Shown here one piece after another: positions 1-5,841 of a stretch of 7,041 nt of DNA. The stretch's first letter is position 1, and each line of letters begins with the position of its first letter. The notes below the pieces were generated by a model that saw only the letters and a program-made list of their open reading frames with translations, made no database searches and was not told the DNA's origin. Origin of the DNA: Parachlamydiaceae bacterium (GTDB lineage: Bacteria; Chlamydiota; Chlamydiia; Chlamydiales; Parachlamydiaceae); contig JACDGH010000137.1 in assembly GCA_013815395.1 (NCBI GenBank), positions 1 to 7,041 on the forward strand. Reading direction: 5' to 3'. Made by a program: the position numbers and the translations under genes.

Positions 1-659
1 ACCGCACTAAACAATAAATAATTATTAATTAATAATTTCGATTCAGAAGCATCCTCTTCCTGTGAAAACAAGCCAACATGCGGGAAATACTGATCATCAA
101 AAGTATTTAATTGCCAGTTAGCCAGAGACTCGGCAGCCTTAAATAGTGAAGCATTGCCAGTAAGTTGTCCATACAAACACCATAAAAAACCAAGCTCGGC
201 ATGAAATCGACTATGCGGTATCGCTCCCCAAGACCAGTGTCCACCCCATTCCAGAGGCACAGATCCATTAACGTTTTGATGGATAATTAGATCTTTGGCA
301 GATTGTCCTAATAAATGCGCACATAACGCCTGATGGATAGCCACTAATTGTAATTCATCCCATGCAAAACAAGCATTTAAGCAACGCAAGCGCTCAATAA
401 GTTGCGGAGCATATTGCTCAATACCATTGCACTCATGCAAAACAAGCAAAAGAGATAATAGCTCCCCCCACTTGTCTAATAAAGACAAAAAGCTTATGTT
501 TTCTTGAATATCCCCTAACCTGAATAAATCACTGCAGATATCGCTACTAATCTGTCGACCTTCAAGAAAACCCCTAAATTTTTTTTGGTAATAAGTTTCC
601 TTGATGGAATTTGGCTGTCGCGATTGATGCAAAGTGTTAAGAAGAAGCGGATAATTCAT
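1..659 (-). CDS. Unrecognised protein, 3'-truncated by the window edge
   Basis: The reading frame is open from an ATG at 659 to the window edge: 219 codons seen and no stop. I read it codon by codon. It starts MNYPLLLNTLHQ. The protein is rich in Leu, Trp and His, with a tryptophan-rich stretch at about residues 138-147 (LEWGGHWSWG), and shows no obvious signal peptide or transmembrane segment. Its start overlaps the stop of the HU-like gene by one base (TAATG), so translation is probably coupled. From memory, a conserved hypothetical gene (CT266 in Chlamydia trachomatis) also follows the HU/IHF gene in Chlamydia, so this may be its counterpart. That is inference from position, not a recognised sequence match. 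I cannot assign a function. Confidence 0.82.
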   Translation of the reverse strand, partial: MNYPLLLNTLHQSRQPNSIKETYYQKKFRGFLEGRQISSDICSDLFRLGDIQENISFLSLLDKWGELLSLLLVLHECNGIEQYAPQLIERLRCLNACFAWDELQLVAIHQALCAHLLGQSAKDLIIHQNVNGSVPLEWGGHWSWGAIPHSRFHAELGFLWCLYGQLTGNASLFKAAESLANWQLNTFDDQYFPHVGLFSQEEDASESKLLINNYLLFSA

Positions 660-1021
660 TATTTAGCTTTAAGCAATCCTCTTTCATTAGCATTGCGTTT
701 AAATAGATCCTTCTCTTTGATTTCAATGCGTTTACGCATTTTTTTGCCAGGAGTAAATTTGACAGCATTGCGTGCCGGAATAACGATAGGTTCGGCTGCT
801 TTCTTTGGATTTCGACCAATCTTTTGCTTGCGCTCAACAACTTCAAATACGCCAAAATCGCGAAATTCTAAGCGATCTCCATCGGATAGACAATCCGTCA
901 TTTTATCCAAAAATGATTGAATGACATGACGTACATCATTTGGGTGAATTCCTCGTTCTTGAGAGATTGAATGAATCAATTTCTTTTTTGTCATAGTACT
1001 TTTTTTTATCAATGTTTCCAT
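659..1021 (-). CDS. hup: HU/IHF-family DNA-binding protein (chlamydial type)
   Basis: A small basic protein of the bacterial HU/IHF family, which bends and compacts DNA as a dimer in the nucleoid. In its 120 residues, the N-terminal helices lie at about 10-45. LEFRDFGVFEV follows at 51-61. The beta-arm carries the DNA-intercalating Arg-Asn-Pro tip at 70-72 (GRNPKKA), and IPARNAVKFTPGKKM at 81-95 completes the fold. The sequence closely resembles the chlamydial HU protein I remember (MTKKKLI start, HPN.VR, GRNPK). The ATG at 1021 is preferred over the Met at residue 10 because AAGGAG sits 10 bases upstream. Chlamydial HU is about 100 residues. This one has a short N-terminal extension and a basic tail at about 100-120. 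Annotations vary between HU and IHF alpha; the sequence does not decide whether it works as homodimer or heterodimer. It lies 82 bases after tyrS. Confidence 0.95.
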   Translation of the reverse strand: METLIKKSTMTKKKLIHSISQERGIHPNDVRHVIQSFLDKMTDCLSDGDRLEFRDFGVFEVVERKQKIGRNPKKAAEPIVIPARNAVKFTPGKKMRKRIEIKEKDLFKRNANERGLLKAK

Positions 1022-1028
1022 ACACTTT

Positions 1029-1036
1029 CACTCCTT
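1029..1036 (-). promoter_or_regulatory. Strong Shine-Dalgarno of the HU-like gene
   Basis: The minus strand reads AAGGAGTG, ending 7 bases before the ATG at 1021. No comparable site precedes the internal Met codon at 994, where the upstream sequence is AAAAAAAGTACT. This decides the start in favour of 1021 and so supports the short N-terminal extension. Confidence 0.75.
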
Positions 1037-1103
1037 AAATAAAATTGTAAAAACACTCGTTTTATATCCATTGTCCGGGCCCGCGTAATTTCAAGCAAGT
1101 TTT

Positions 1104-2387
1104 TTAATTTGGCGACTGTGCTATGCGAATTAATGCTTTATTTCTTTTCCCTACAGCCAGTAAGATCAATCTTCCATCAATCAAATGGGAATGCGCCACA
1201 CTATCGTTTTCGTCATTTAGCTTTTGATTGTTCATATAGACACCGCCATTCCGTATTAATCGGCGCGCGTCCCCTTTGCTAGCTTGTAAACCTATTTTAA
1301 CCATAATATCCACAATTTTTTGTCCCACCACTTCCTCAATCTGAAGAGTGTGGCTAGGCATATCGCCGGCAATGCTTTCCAATATTTCAGCATTAAGGGC
1401 CGTGTCTGCTCCAGGAGCTGCACCTTGAGTCACACGTAAAGCAGTCTTTAAACCTTCTTCCCCATGCACAATTTTAGTAACTTCTTCAGCTAAGCGCTTT
1501 TGGAGAGTATTTGCTATATAGTTAGGATTAGCCATCATTGCTTCACATTCGCGGATCTCACTCATCTCCATAAAAGTCAGCAAACGCATCATTTTAGTCA
1601 CATCATCATCAGGCACGCGCACAAAGTATTGATAAAATTCATAGGGCGACAATTTTTCCGACGATAACCAAATAGCTCCTTTTTCAGATTTACCAAATTT
1701 TTGCCCATCACTGCGAGTGAGCAATGGAAATGTGATGCCAAATGCAGATTTTGCACGCGCCTTGCGGATAAGTTCAGTGCCTGCTGTAATATTGCCCCAC
1801 TGGTCGTTGCCGCCAATTTGAACAGTAACCCCGTAATTGTCATTGAGATGTAGAAAATCATAACCTTGAAGCACTTGATAACTAAACTCGGTAAAGCTCA
1901 TGCCTTCTTCACTGGCCATGCGAAGCTTTACAGACTCTTTTGCCAGCATAGGACCTACACGAAAGTATTTACCGATATCGCGCAAGAAATTTATAAAAGA
2001 AAAGCTTTTGAACCAATCTAAGTTATTTAGTAAGATTGCAGGATTATTTGAACTTGTAAAGTCGAGCACAGTTTGTAAATTACTGCTAATGCCAGTTAAA
2101 TTCTTAGCAATGGTTTCTTCATCCAATAATTGCCTTTCAGAACCTTTACCTGAAGGGTCTCCAATCATTCCTGTGGCACCGCCGACAATAGCTACAGGTG
2201 TATGACCAAATCGTTGAAACCATGCTAGCCCAATCATGGGCACTAAGTTGCCAACATGCAGGCTATCGCTAGTCGGATCAAATCCACAGTAAACTTTCAA
2301 TGGTTTTTGAGCCATTTCGCGCAAATCTTCGCTGGTCATAGCATCAATAAAGCCACGCTCTTTCAATACATCAATCACATTTAGCAT
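1104..2387 (-). CDS. tyrS: Tyrosyl-tRNA synthetase
   Basis: Cytoplasmic class I aminoacyl-tRNA synthetase that activates tyrosine with ATP and charges tRNA-Tyr. Full length at 427 residues, typical of bacterial TyrS. The Rossmann catalytic domain has YCGFDPTSDSLHVGN at 33-47, with HVGN (44-47) as the HIGH motif. Next come GGATGMIGDPSG at 69-80, the tyrosine-pocket region YQVLQGYDFLHL (170-181) and QIGGNDQWGNI (190-200). GQKFGKSE at 228-235 is the KMSKS loop. A C-terminal S4-like RNA-binding domain lies at about 356-415 (ASKGDARRLIRNGGVYMN). No catalytic motif is missing. The ATG at 2387 follows AGGGAAG with short spacing and is the only reasonable start. The HU-like gene follows on the same strand after 82 bases; no clear terminator separates them, so cotranscription is possible. 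The upstream gene pair is divergent, leaving 206 bases for both promoters. Confidence 0.97.
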   Translation of the reverse strand: MLNVIDVLKERGFIDAMTSEDLREMAQKPLKVYCGFDPTSDSLHVGNLVPMIGLAWFQRFGHTPVAIVGGATGMIGDPSGKGSERQLLDEETIAKNLTGISSNLQTVLDFTSSNNPAILLNNLDWFKSFSFINFLRDIGKYFRVGPMLAKESVKLRMASEEGMSFTEFSYQVLQGYDFLHLNDNYGVTVQIGGNDQWGNITAGTELIRKARAKSAFGITFPLLTRSDGQKFGKSEKGAIWLSSEKLSPYEFYQYFVRVPDDDVTKMMRLLTFMEMSEIRECEAMMANPNYIANTLQKRLAEEVTKIVHGEEGLKTALRVTQGAAPGADTALNAEILESIAGDMPSHTLQIEEVVGQKIVDIMVKIGLQASKGDARRLIRNGGVYMNNQKLNDENDSVAHSHLIDGRLILLAVGKRNKALIRIAQSPN

Positions 2388-2526
2388 AACACTTCCCTAT
2401 ACAAGAATAACTTCTAATTGATAAACGCACTGCATTCTCCCGTTTTAAGTAATTTCCTGTCAATGCCCTATATCCTAAATTGCAACTTCATTTGCATTAC
2501 AAATCACTGTATCAATTCCTATATAC

Positions 2527-2555
2527 TGGTTAAAATAATTTTAGTTTGCTAATAT
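2527..2555 (+). promoter_or_regulatory. Candidate promoter of the small gene-rpiA unit
   Basis: TGGTTA (2527-2532) and TAATAT (2550-2555) are 17 bases apart, about 40 bases before the small gene's ATG. The matches to the sigma-70 consensus are 3/6 and 4/6, so this is a weak call in a very AT-rich divergent spacer (2388-2593). TATAAA at 2553 is an alternative -10. I see no convincing minus-strand promoter for tyrS in the same spacer. Confidence 0.25.
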
Positions 2556-2593
2556 AAATATAGGTACTTAATAAACTTCTAAGGAGCAAAAAA

Positions 2594-2932
2594 ATGACCA
2601 CTAAGGCAAAATCAAAAGCAAAAGAAAGCCCTCAAATTGAAAAAGCTCGCAATAAAATCAAACAGCAGCTCGAAGAAGCTGAAAAACGAATTAACCCACA
2701 AGCACTTGCAGAGATGGCCCTGCTTATCCAACAACAAATTTCGCGTCATAAACCAGATCGCGTGAGTCTTAAAACAAAACAAGTCACCCATCAACCGCTC
2801 TTCGATGAAAACAAACACCCCGCTAAAACTGAAAGTAGGTTCGTTAATCGCTTATTAAAAGATTTACAACATCCAAAAAAATCGAAGCCTAAAAATAATC
2901 TTGAGGGCAGAATAAAATCCATAAACAATTAA
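2594..2932 (+). CDS. Small highly basic protein of unknown function
   Basis: 112 residues, not recognised. A perfect AAGGAG (2581-2586) lies 7 bases before the ATG, which strongly supports a real gene. Composition is extreme: 26 Lys/Arg against 12 Asp/Glu, with lysine-rich ends (KAKSKAK at 4-10 and KKSKPK at 95-100). The middle (about 14-52) looks like a long amphipathic helix or short coiled coil, followed by a Pro/His/Lys-rich, probably disordered part and a second short helix at about 80-92. There is no signal peptide, membrane segment or cysteine. Such a protein could bind nucleic acid, but no motif shows this. It ends 18 bases before rpiA on the same strand and is probably cotranscribed with it. 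Confidence 0.8.
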   Translation: MTTKAKSKAKESPQIEKARNKIKQQLEEAEKRINPQALAEMALLIQQQISRHKPDRVSLKTKQVTHQPLFDENKHPAKTESRFVNRLLKDLQHPKKSKPKNNLEGRIKSINN

Positions 2933-2950
2933 ACTTAAAGCAGATTATTC

Positions 2951-3658
2951 ATGCCAAATTCAAACGAACAAATAGCAAAAAAGGCTGTCGGTAAAGTAGC
3001 TGCAGAATTAATTAAAGACGAAATGATTGTCGGCCTTGGCACAGGATCTACAGCAGCTTACTTTATTGATTATCTCATCGCACGCTGCCGCGAAGGCTTA
3101 AAAATTTCTGCCATCGCCACATCTGAACACTCAGAGCAGCAAGCGCGCAAAGGTGGTATTCCCATACTCGACATTAATGCTTTATCTTTGATTGATGTAG
3201 TAGTGGATGGCGCCGATGAAATCGATCGCTGCAAGCGAATGATTAAAGGGGGCGGCGGAGCCCTTTTACGCGAAAAGATCGTGGCTAACATGGCTCGTGA
3301 AATGATCGTCATTGTCGACGAAAATAAAGTGGTCAAACATTTAGGTGCGTTTCCGCTACCTGTTGAAATTGTTGCTTTTGCGCACGAAGTAACTTTTCGC
3401 AAAATTCAAGCCTGCGGCTATGCGGGGGCTTTCCGCCTTAATTCGAATGGAAATTTATACCTGACCGATAATGGAAATTACATCGTAGATATTAAATTTG
3501 CCACTCCCCTCTCCTCCCCTGAAAAAGACAATGAAATCCTGCATTCTATTCCTGGTGTTGTGGAAACAGGCTTTTTCTTTAATTTGGCCGGCCGCGTCCT
3601 TGTGGGACATGATGATGGTTCTGTTAATACAATTGTTAAAGAATCAGTCTTGATTTAA
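2951..3658 (+). CDS. rpiA: Ribose-5-phosphate isomerase A
   Basis: Interconverts ribose 5-phosphate and ribulose 5-phosphate in the non-oxidative pentose phosphate pathway, in the cytoplasm, supplying ribose for nucleotides. The 235 residues match the usual RpiA length (about 220-240). Diagnostic motifs in order are GLGTGST at 28-34 (phosphate-binding loop), TSEHSEQQA at 57-65, DGADEID at 86-92, KGGGGALLREK at 99-109, and PGVVETGFF at 201-209. By comparison with E. coli RpiA, D86, D89, K99 and the general base E108 are all present, so the enzyme should be active. The ATG at 2951 has only a weak ribosome site (TTAAAGCAG), consistent with translation following the upstream small gene 18 bases away. 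No clear intrinsic terminator follows. Confidence 0.97.
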   Translation: MPNSNEQIAKKAVGKVAAELIKDEMIVGLGTGSTAAYFIDYLIARCREGLKISAIATSEHSEQQARKGGIPILDINALSLIDVVVDGADEIDRCKRMIKGGGGALLREKIVANMAREMIVIVDENKVVKHLGAFPLPVEIVAFAHEVTFRKIQACGYAGAFRLNSNGNLYLTDNGNYIVDIKFATPLSSPEKDNEILHSIPGVVETGFFFNLAGRVLVGHDDGSVNTIVKESVLI

Positions 3659-3887
3659 ATAGGATAAGCTTTACTAGCCAGTTTCGCCGTAATTAGCTTA
3701 AACATCGATTGGAAATCGATTCAATGAGGCATGCAAGATCTGCCAATTAGGCAATCCTTCAGTCAAAAAAACAACAAAGCATCGCCTTAAGTTATACCTA
3801 TAGAGTGTTTTATATTATTTTTTCAAATCACGCAACAAAATTCGTTGCAGAAAAAATCAACGATATCGTAAGATTGCGCTTTCTTAT
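3659..3887. other. Intergenic spacer between rpiA and tRNA-Asn
   Basis: No convincing coding frame in 229 bases. Two small inverted repeats are visible. ATCGATT/AATCGAT at 3704-3720 has a 7-bp stem and a GGA loop. GCAAC/GTTGC at 3832-3848 has a 5-bp stem and a 7-base loop. Neither is followed by a T run, so neither is a standard terminator for rpiA, although the first could act weakly as one. Confidence 0.5.
3845..3874 (+). promoter_or_regulatory. Candidate promoter of tRNA-Asn
   Basis: TTGCAG (3845-3850) and TAAGAT (3869-3874) with an 18-base spacer would start transcription about 7 bases ahead of the mature tRNA 5' end. Matches are 3/6 and 4/6 to the sigma-70 consensus. The position is right but the sequence is only moderate. 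The -35 overlaps the small inverted repeat at 3832-3848. Confidence 0.35.
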
Positions 3888-3959
3888 TCCGGATTAGCTC
3901 AGCGGTAGAGCAGTGGACTGTTAATCCATTGGTCGCTTGTTCGAATCAAGCATCCGGAG
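3888..3959 (+). tRNA. tRNA-Asn (anticodon GTT)
   Basis: A complete 72-base cloverleaf. The acceptor stem TCCGGAT pairs with ATCCGGA. The D-arm is GCTC/GAGC with a 7-base loop AGCGGTA. The anticodon stem GTGGA/TCCAT carries the loop CTGTTAA, giving anticodon GTT (Asn). The variable loop is TGGTC. The T-arm GCTTG/CAAGC carries loop TTCGAAT. The discriminator base is G, as expected for tRNA-Asn. CCA is not encoded and must be added afterwards. A strong terminator follows 5 bases later, so it looks like a single-gene transcript. Its 3' half is repeated in decayed form 1808 bases downstream. Confidence 0.97.
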
Positions 3960-3964
3960 AAGTT

Positions 3965-4000
3965 GGCAGTTATAACGCAAGTTATAACTGCCTTTTTTTT
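3965..4000 (+). terminator. Intrinsic terminator of tRNA-Asn
   Basis: A perfect 12-bp stem (3965-3976 with 3981-3992) closed by a GCAA loop and followed by eight T residues (3993-4000). One of the cleanest regulatory signals in the window. Confidence 0.93.
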
Positions 4001-4027
4001 CCTTCAAGTTCAGAAAAAATCTATGTT

Positions 4028-4049
4028 ATACTAATACTCTTATCTTGCC
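4028..4049 (+). pseudogene. Possible short RAYT relic
   Basis: Twenty of 22 bases match the RAYT gene at 6183-6204 (around CTTATCTTGCC), and both differences are T/C transitions. The match begins within a few bases of the point where the tandem RAYT copy at 6805 also begins. It lies between the tRNA terminator and the RAYT 3' remnant at 5157, in the order expected of a largely deleted RAYT copy. It is short and AT-rich, so chance similarity is possible. Confidence 0.35.
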
Positions 4050-4091
4050 GTAAAGATTATCGTGTTTTTCTTTTTTTCCTCTGCGCTAGTT

Positions 4092-5048
4092 TTATTTTTC
4101 GATTAGAGAAACAATTTGATATCGGTTATATTCCCCGGTAACATTAAAAGATAAAGTACTTAAATCTCGAAATTGCAAAAATTGCGGTTTAAAAAAACCA
4201 TAATAATGCTGTAAAATTTTTAATTTTTCTTCATAAGCTAAAAGAAACCAACCTTTACCTTCAGACATCCACTCATTAAAAAACGGTTCAAGTAATAAAT
4301 AGAGATTGTTAATTTCGGCCTGATCATATTTCACCTGCCCATACAATTTAGTGCCAGACCATGGTAATTGGTCACCACTGCAGACGTACATTTGAACATT
4401 GCTTGAATGGGAATGATTTTGTAACTCATTATAGGCCATCCAAAAAGGTTTAAAAGCGTCAAAAGCACTTCCGTGATTGCCAATAAAAAGAATACCTTCA
4501 CGGTCAAGAAGATTAGTTGCAAATCTTTTTATCATTTGCGAAAAATGCATCACTAATTCAAAATTTTCTTGTGGAATCCAAAGTGTAATGAAAACGATCT
4601 CCACGTTGCCTTTACGAAAGCGCACGCAACCAAAACCATTTTTTTCGTCACTATCACTTAATTTAGGTAGGAGAGTCCAATTAGATTCATACAAAAATGC
4701 ATATTGTTCAACAGAACTATCTAATGAAAATAAAGGATCAATGGCAATGATTTTCGCTTCAGCTTCTGGATATTTCTCAGCAAGTTTTAAGAAATAGTTA
4801 GGTACTATCTGTTGTTGAACTTGGGCTTTAAATTGCTCGCCATCACCAGGAGCTAGAGAAAAAAGAACAAAATTATCGTTTTGTGCGGATTCTTTGAGCT
4901 CCTGATAAAGGAGATGATAATGAAAATCATTTCTATGCAAAGTGTCGATAGCTGTTTGATCAAGGCCAAGAAGTTTCCCAAACGAAAAGAGTAAAACGTA
5001 AATACAGAATAATAAATTCATTTTTCTCAAAGCTATTAAATTGCCCAT
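4092..5048 (-). CDS. Unrecognised probable exported protein
   Basis: 318 residues, complete, no family recognised. The N-terminus looks like a signal peptide or anchor: R8/K9, then a hydrophobic stretch at about 11-24 (NLLFCIYVLLFSFG). The rest is soluble-looking and rich in aromatic residues. Visible landmarks are FSLAPGDGEQF (63-73), FLYESNW (118-124), ILFIGNHGSAFDAF (186-199), CSGDQLPWSGTK (223-234) and HYYGFF (281-286). The alternation of beta-like and helical stretches suggests an alpha/beta domain, but I see no catalytic signature I can name. The ATG at 5048 follows AAGGAG with a short 4-base gap. The Met at residue 10 (5021) would also leave a signal peptide but has only a weak site. 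The gene lies between RAYT fragments inside the tRNA-bounded segment, opposite in orientation to the RAYT, so it looks like acquired cargo. Confidence 0.85.
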   Translation of the reverse strand: MGNLIALRKMNLLFCIYVLLFSFGKLLGLDQTAIDTLHRNDFHYHLLYQELKESAQNDNFVLFSLAPGDGEQFKAQVQQQIVPNYFLKLAEKYPEAEAKIIAIDPLFSLDSSVEQYAFLYESNWTLLPKLSDSDEKNGFGCVRFRKGNVEIVFITLWIPQENFELVMHFSQMIKRFATNLLDREGILFIGNHGSAFDAFKPFWMAYNELQNHSHSSNVQMYVCSGDQLPWSGTKLYGQVKYDQAEINNLYLLLEPFFNEWMSEGKGWFLLAYEEKLKILQHYYGFFKPQFLQFRDLSTLSFNVTGEYNRYQIVSLIEK

Positions 5049-5150
5049 AATACTCCTTAAATTCTTGTGAGATTACTATGATGAAAAATTTTAACAAAAA
5101 TAAAATTATATATCAATGGTTTTATTACATGATTTATATTATACCTAAAC

Positions 5151-5195
5151 GTAGAGTTTAAGATTGATACTGTCAAGGTAATGGACGACTTCTAA
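5151..5195 (+). pseudogene. RAYT C-terminal remnant, copy 1
   Basis: From TTT at 5157 to TAA at 5193-5195 the sequence matches the last 12 codons of the intact RAYT (FKIDTVKVMDDF). It continues without indels into the downstream REP pair at a constant offset of 1177 bases. Similarity fades upstream of about 5151, where the promoter-side flank of the unknown gene begins. Everything 5' of codon 165 is missing here. Confidence 0.75.
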
Positions 5196-5201
5196 TGCGG
5201 A

Positions 5202-5339
5202 AGCAAAGCGCAGCAGGGGCTGCGCACTCCAAACGCGTTGCGTCGAAAAAAGATTGTTGACCTTTCAAGTACTTTTGAAGCTGAGGGCTCTTTTACTACG
5301 CAAAGCGTTTGGAATGCGCAGCTCCTGCTACGCTTTGCT
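5202..5339. repeat. Inverted REP pair, copy 1 (BIME-like)
   Basis: Two 49-base arms (5202-5250 and 5291-5339) separated by 40 bases. By my count 43 Watson-Crick pairs plus one G-T and five mismatches. Each arm contains a smaller hairpin of its own, GCGCAGC/GCTGCGC with a 4-base loop (AGGG in the left arm). It starts 6 bases after the RAYT-remnant stop, the position where RAYT-associated REP elements are expected. Compared with copy 2, one base pair has changed on both sides (A5233-T5308 here, G6410-C6485 there). Confidence 0.88.
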
Positions 5340-5652
5340 AAAAAGTCATTGATAGTTCATTTCAATACTCTATTTAAGTTTTCAAAATTGGAAATATAAT
5401 AGGCATTCCCCACGTATCTCATTATTATATCCTTCAAAGCAGAAGTAGAATTAAAGGGGGGATGAATCAATCCGATCTTACAGCTGCATTCAAACTACTT
5501 CAAAATCAAACCGACTAAAAAAATCCGACACCTACGAATCCCACCAGGATGGAAATTAAATAATGCAAAGAAAAATTTATCAGAACATTCACAAGCAAGA
5601 AATTTTTTTTGAGTTTTCTTTGCAAAGATGCATGCGTTCTTGATAACAAATT
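5340..5652 (+). repeat. Conserved tail of the RAYT/REP block, copy 1
   Basis: Matches 6517-6807 over its whole length with scattered substitutions and one block of about 17 bases absent from the second copy (near 5545-5563). It includes a G-run (5456-5461) and an 11-base inverted repeat, TGCAAAGAAAA at 5564-5574 with TTTTCTTTGCA at 5614-5624. Similarity stops at ACAAATT (5646-5652), which may mark the end of the ancestral unit. Confidence 0.8.
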
Positions 5653-5725
5653 TATTCATATAAACATTTAATCATCTTATTGTTATGTTTTGGGACATGT
5701 TGTTGCTTGTGAAAGTTTATATGGC

Positions 5726-5767
5726 TGTTAATCCATTGGTCGCGTGTTTGAATCAAGCATCCGGAGA
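5726..5767 (+). pseudogene. Decayed 3' half of tRNA-Asn
   Basis: Begins in the anticodon loop (CTGTTAATCC) and runs to the discriminator G. It has no D-arm or 5' acceptor strand, so it cannot form a tRNA. Two changes relative to the intact gene hit conserved positions: T3937 to G5745 breaks a T-stem pair and C3942 to T5750 alters the TTCGA T-loop. Both suggest relaxed selection after duplication. It could be one border of an integrated segment. Confidence 0.88.
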
Positions 5768-5772
5768 AGTTG

Positions 5773-5806
5773 ACAGGTATAGCGCAAGTTATAACTGCTT
5801 TTTTTT
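5773..5806 (+). terminator. Decayed copy of the tRNA-Asn terminator
   Basis: Corresponds base for base to the terminator at 3965-3998 with four substitutions in the stem, leaving two mismatched and two wobble pairs. The GCAA loop and seven T residues remain. It may still terminate weakly just ahead of the RAYT gene and so insulate it from upstream transcription. Confidence 0.6.
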
Positions 5807-5830
5807 GCCTAAATCTTTTTTAAGTTTGTG

Positions 5831-5836
5831 TATAAT
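5831..5836 (+). promoter_or_regulatory. Consensus -10 box directly before the RAYT start
   Basis: A perfect TATAAT ending 5 bases before the RAYT ATG at 5842, with no good -35 at 16-18 bases spacing and no Shine-Dalgarno. If used, transcription would begin at or next to the start codon and give a leaderless mRNA. This fits low transposase expression, but AT-richness alone could produce it. Confidence 0.35.
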
Positions 5837-5841
5837 ATTCT

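Larger units (their letters stand above)
3918..5806 (+). mobile_element. Putative remnant island bounded by tRNA-Asn 3'-half direct repeats
   Basis: The intact tRNA-Asn from its anticodon loop through its terminator (3918-3998) is repeated at 5726-5806 in the same orientation, 75 of 81 bases identical. The layout is intact tRNA at one end, foreign-looking content, then a tRNA 3' fragment. That is the known signature of integration at a tRNA gene. The content is one intact unknown gene, RAYT fragments and a REP pair. There is no integrase, and the direct repeat is longer than most core attachment sites, so an ectopic or tandem duplication is an equally valid explanation. Confidence 0.4.
5049..5841. 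other. Gene-free repeat region between the exported-protein gene and RAYT
   Basis: No supported protein gene in 793 bases. In order it holds: an AT-rich flank (5049-5150) that must contain the minus-strand promoter of the unknown gene, with several TATAAT-like hexamers but no good pair; a RAYT 3' remnant; the first REP pair; its conserved tail; about 70 bases of unassigned AT-rich sequence (5653-5725); and the decayed tRNA-Asn/terminator copy. Confidence 0.7.

Noticed and set aside
1075..1083. The CGGGCCCG palindrome between tyrS and the HU-like gene as an operator or terminator.
   Set aside because: Short GC palindrome with no T run, no second copy in the window and no well-placed promoter around it.
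3704..3720. An intrinsic terminator for rpiA at the ATCGATT/AATCGAT hairpin.
   Set aside because: AT-rich 7-bp stem with no following T run.
3929..4141. A plus-strand reading frame beginning inside tRNA-Asn.
   Set aside because: It overlaps the tRNA and its terminator and has no ribosome site; the translation looks random.
4477..4797. Antisense reading frame within the exported-protein gene.
   Set aside because: No ribosome site, and the longer minus-strand frame has a signal-like start and AAGGAG. The same reasoning dismisses antisense frames within tyrS, rpiA and the RAYT.
5378..5518. A 46-codon open frame in the REP tail, with a G-run before an ATG (5462), also open in the second copy (6555-6694).
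   Set aside because: The start codon is not kept (ATG versus TTG; ATA versus ATG further up). I count about eight amino-acid changes against one silent change between copies, so it does not behave like a selected protein. Chance and shared ancestry explain the open frame.
5726..5767. A second tRNA-Asn gene.
   Set aside because: It lacks the acceptor 5' strand, D-arm and anticodon 5' stem, and has changes in conserved T-arm positions.
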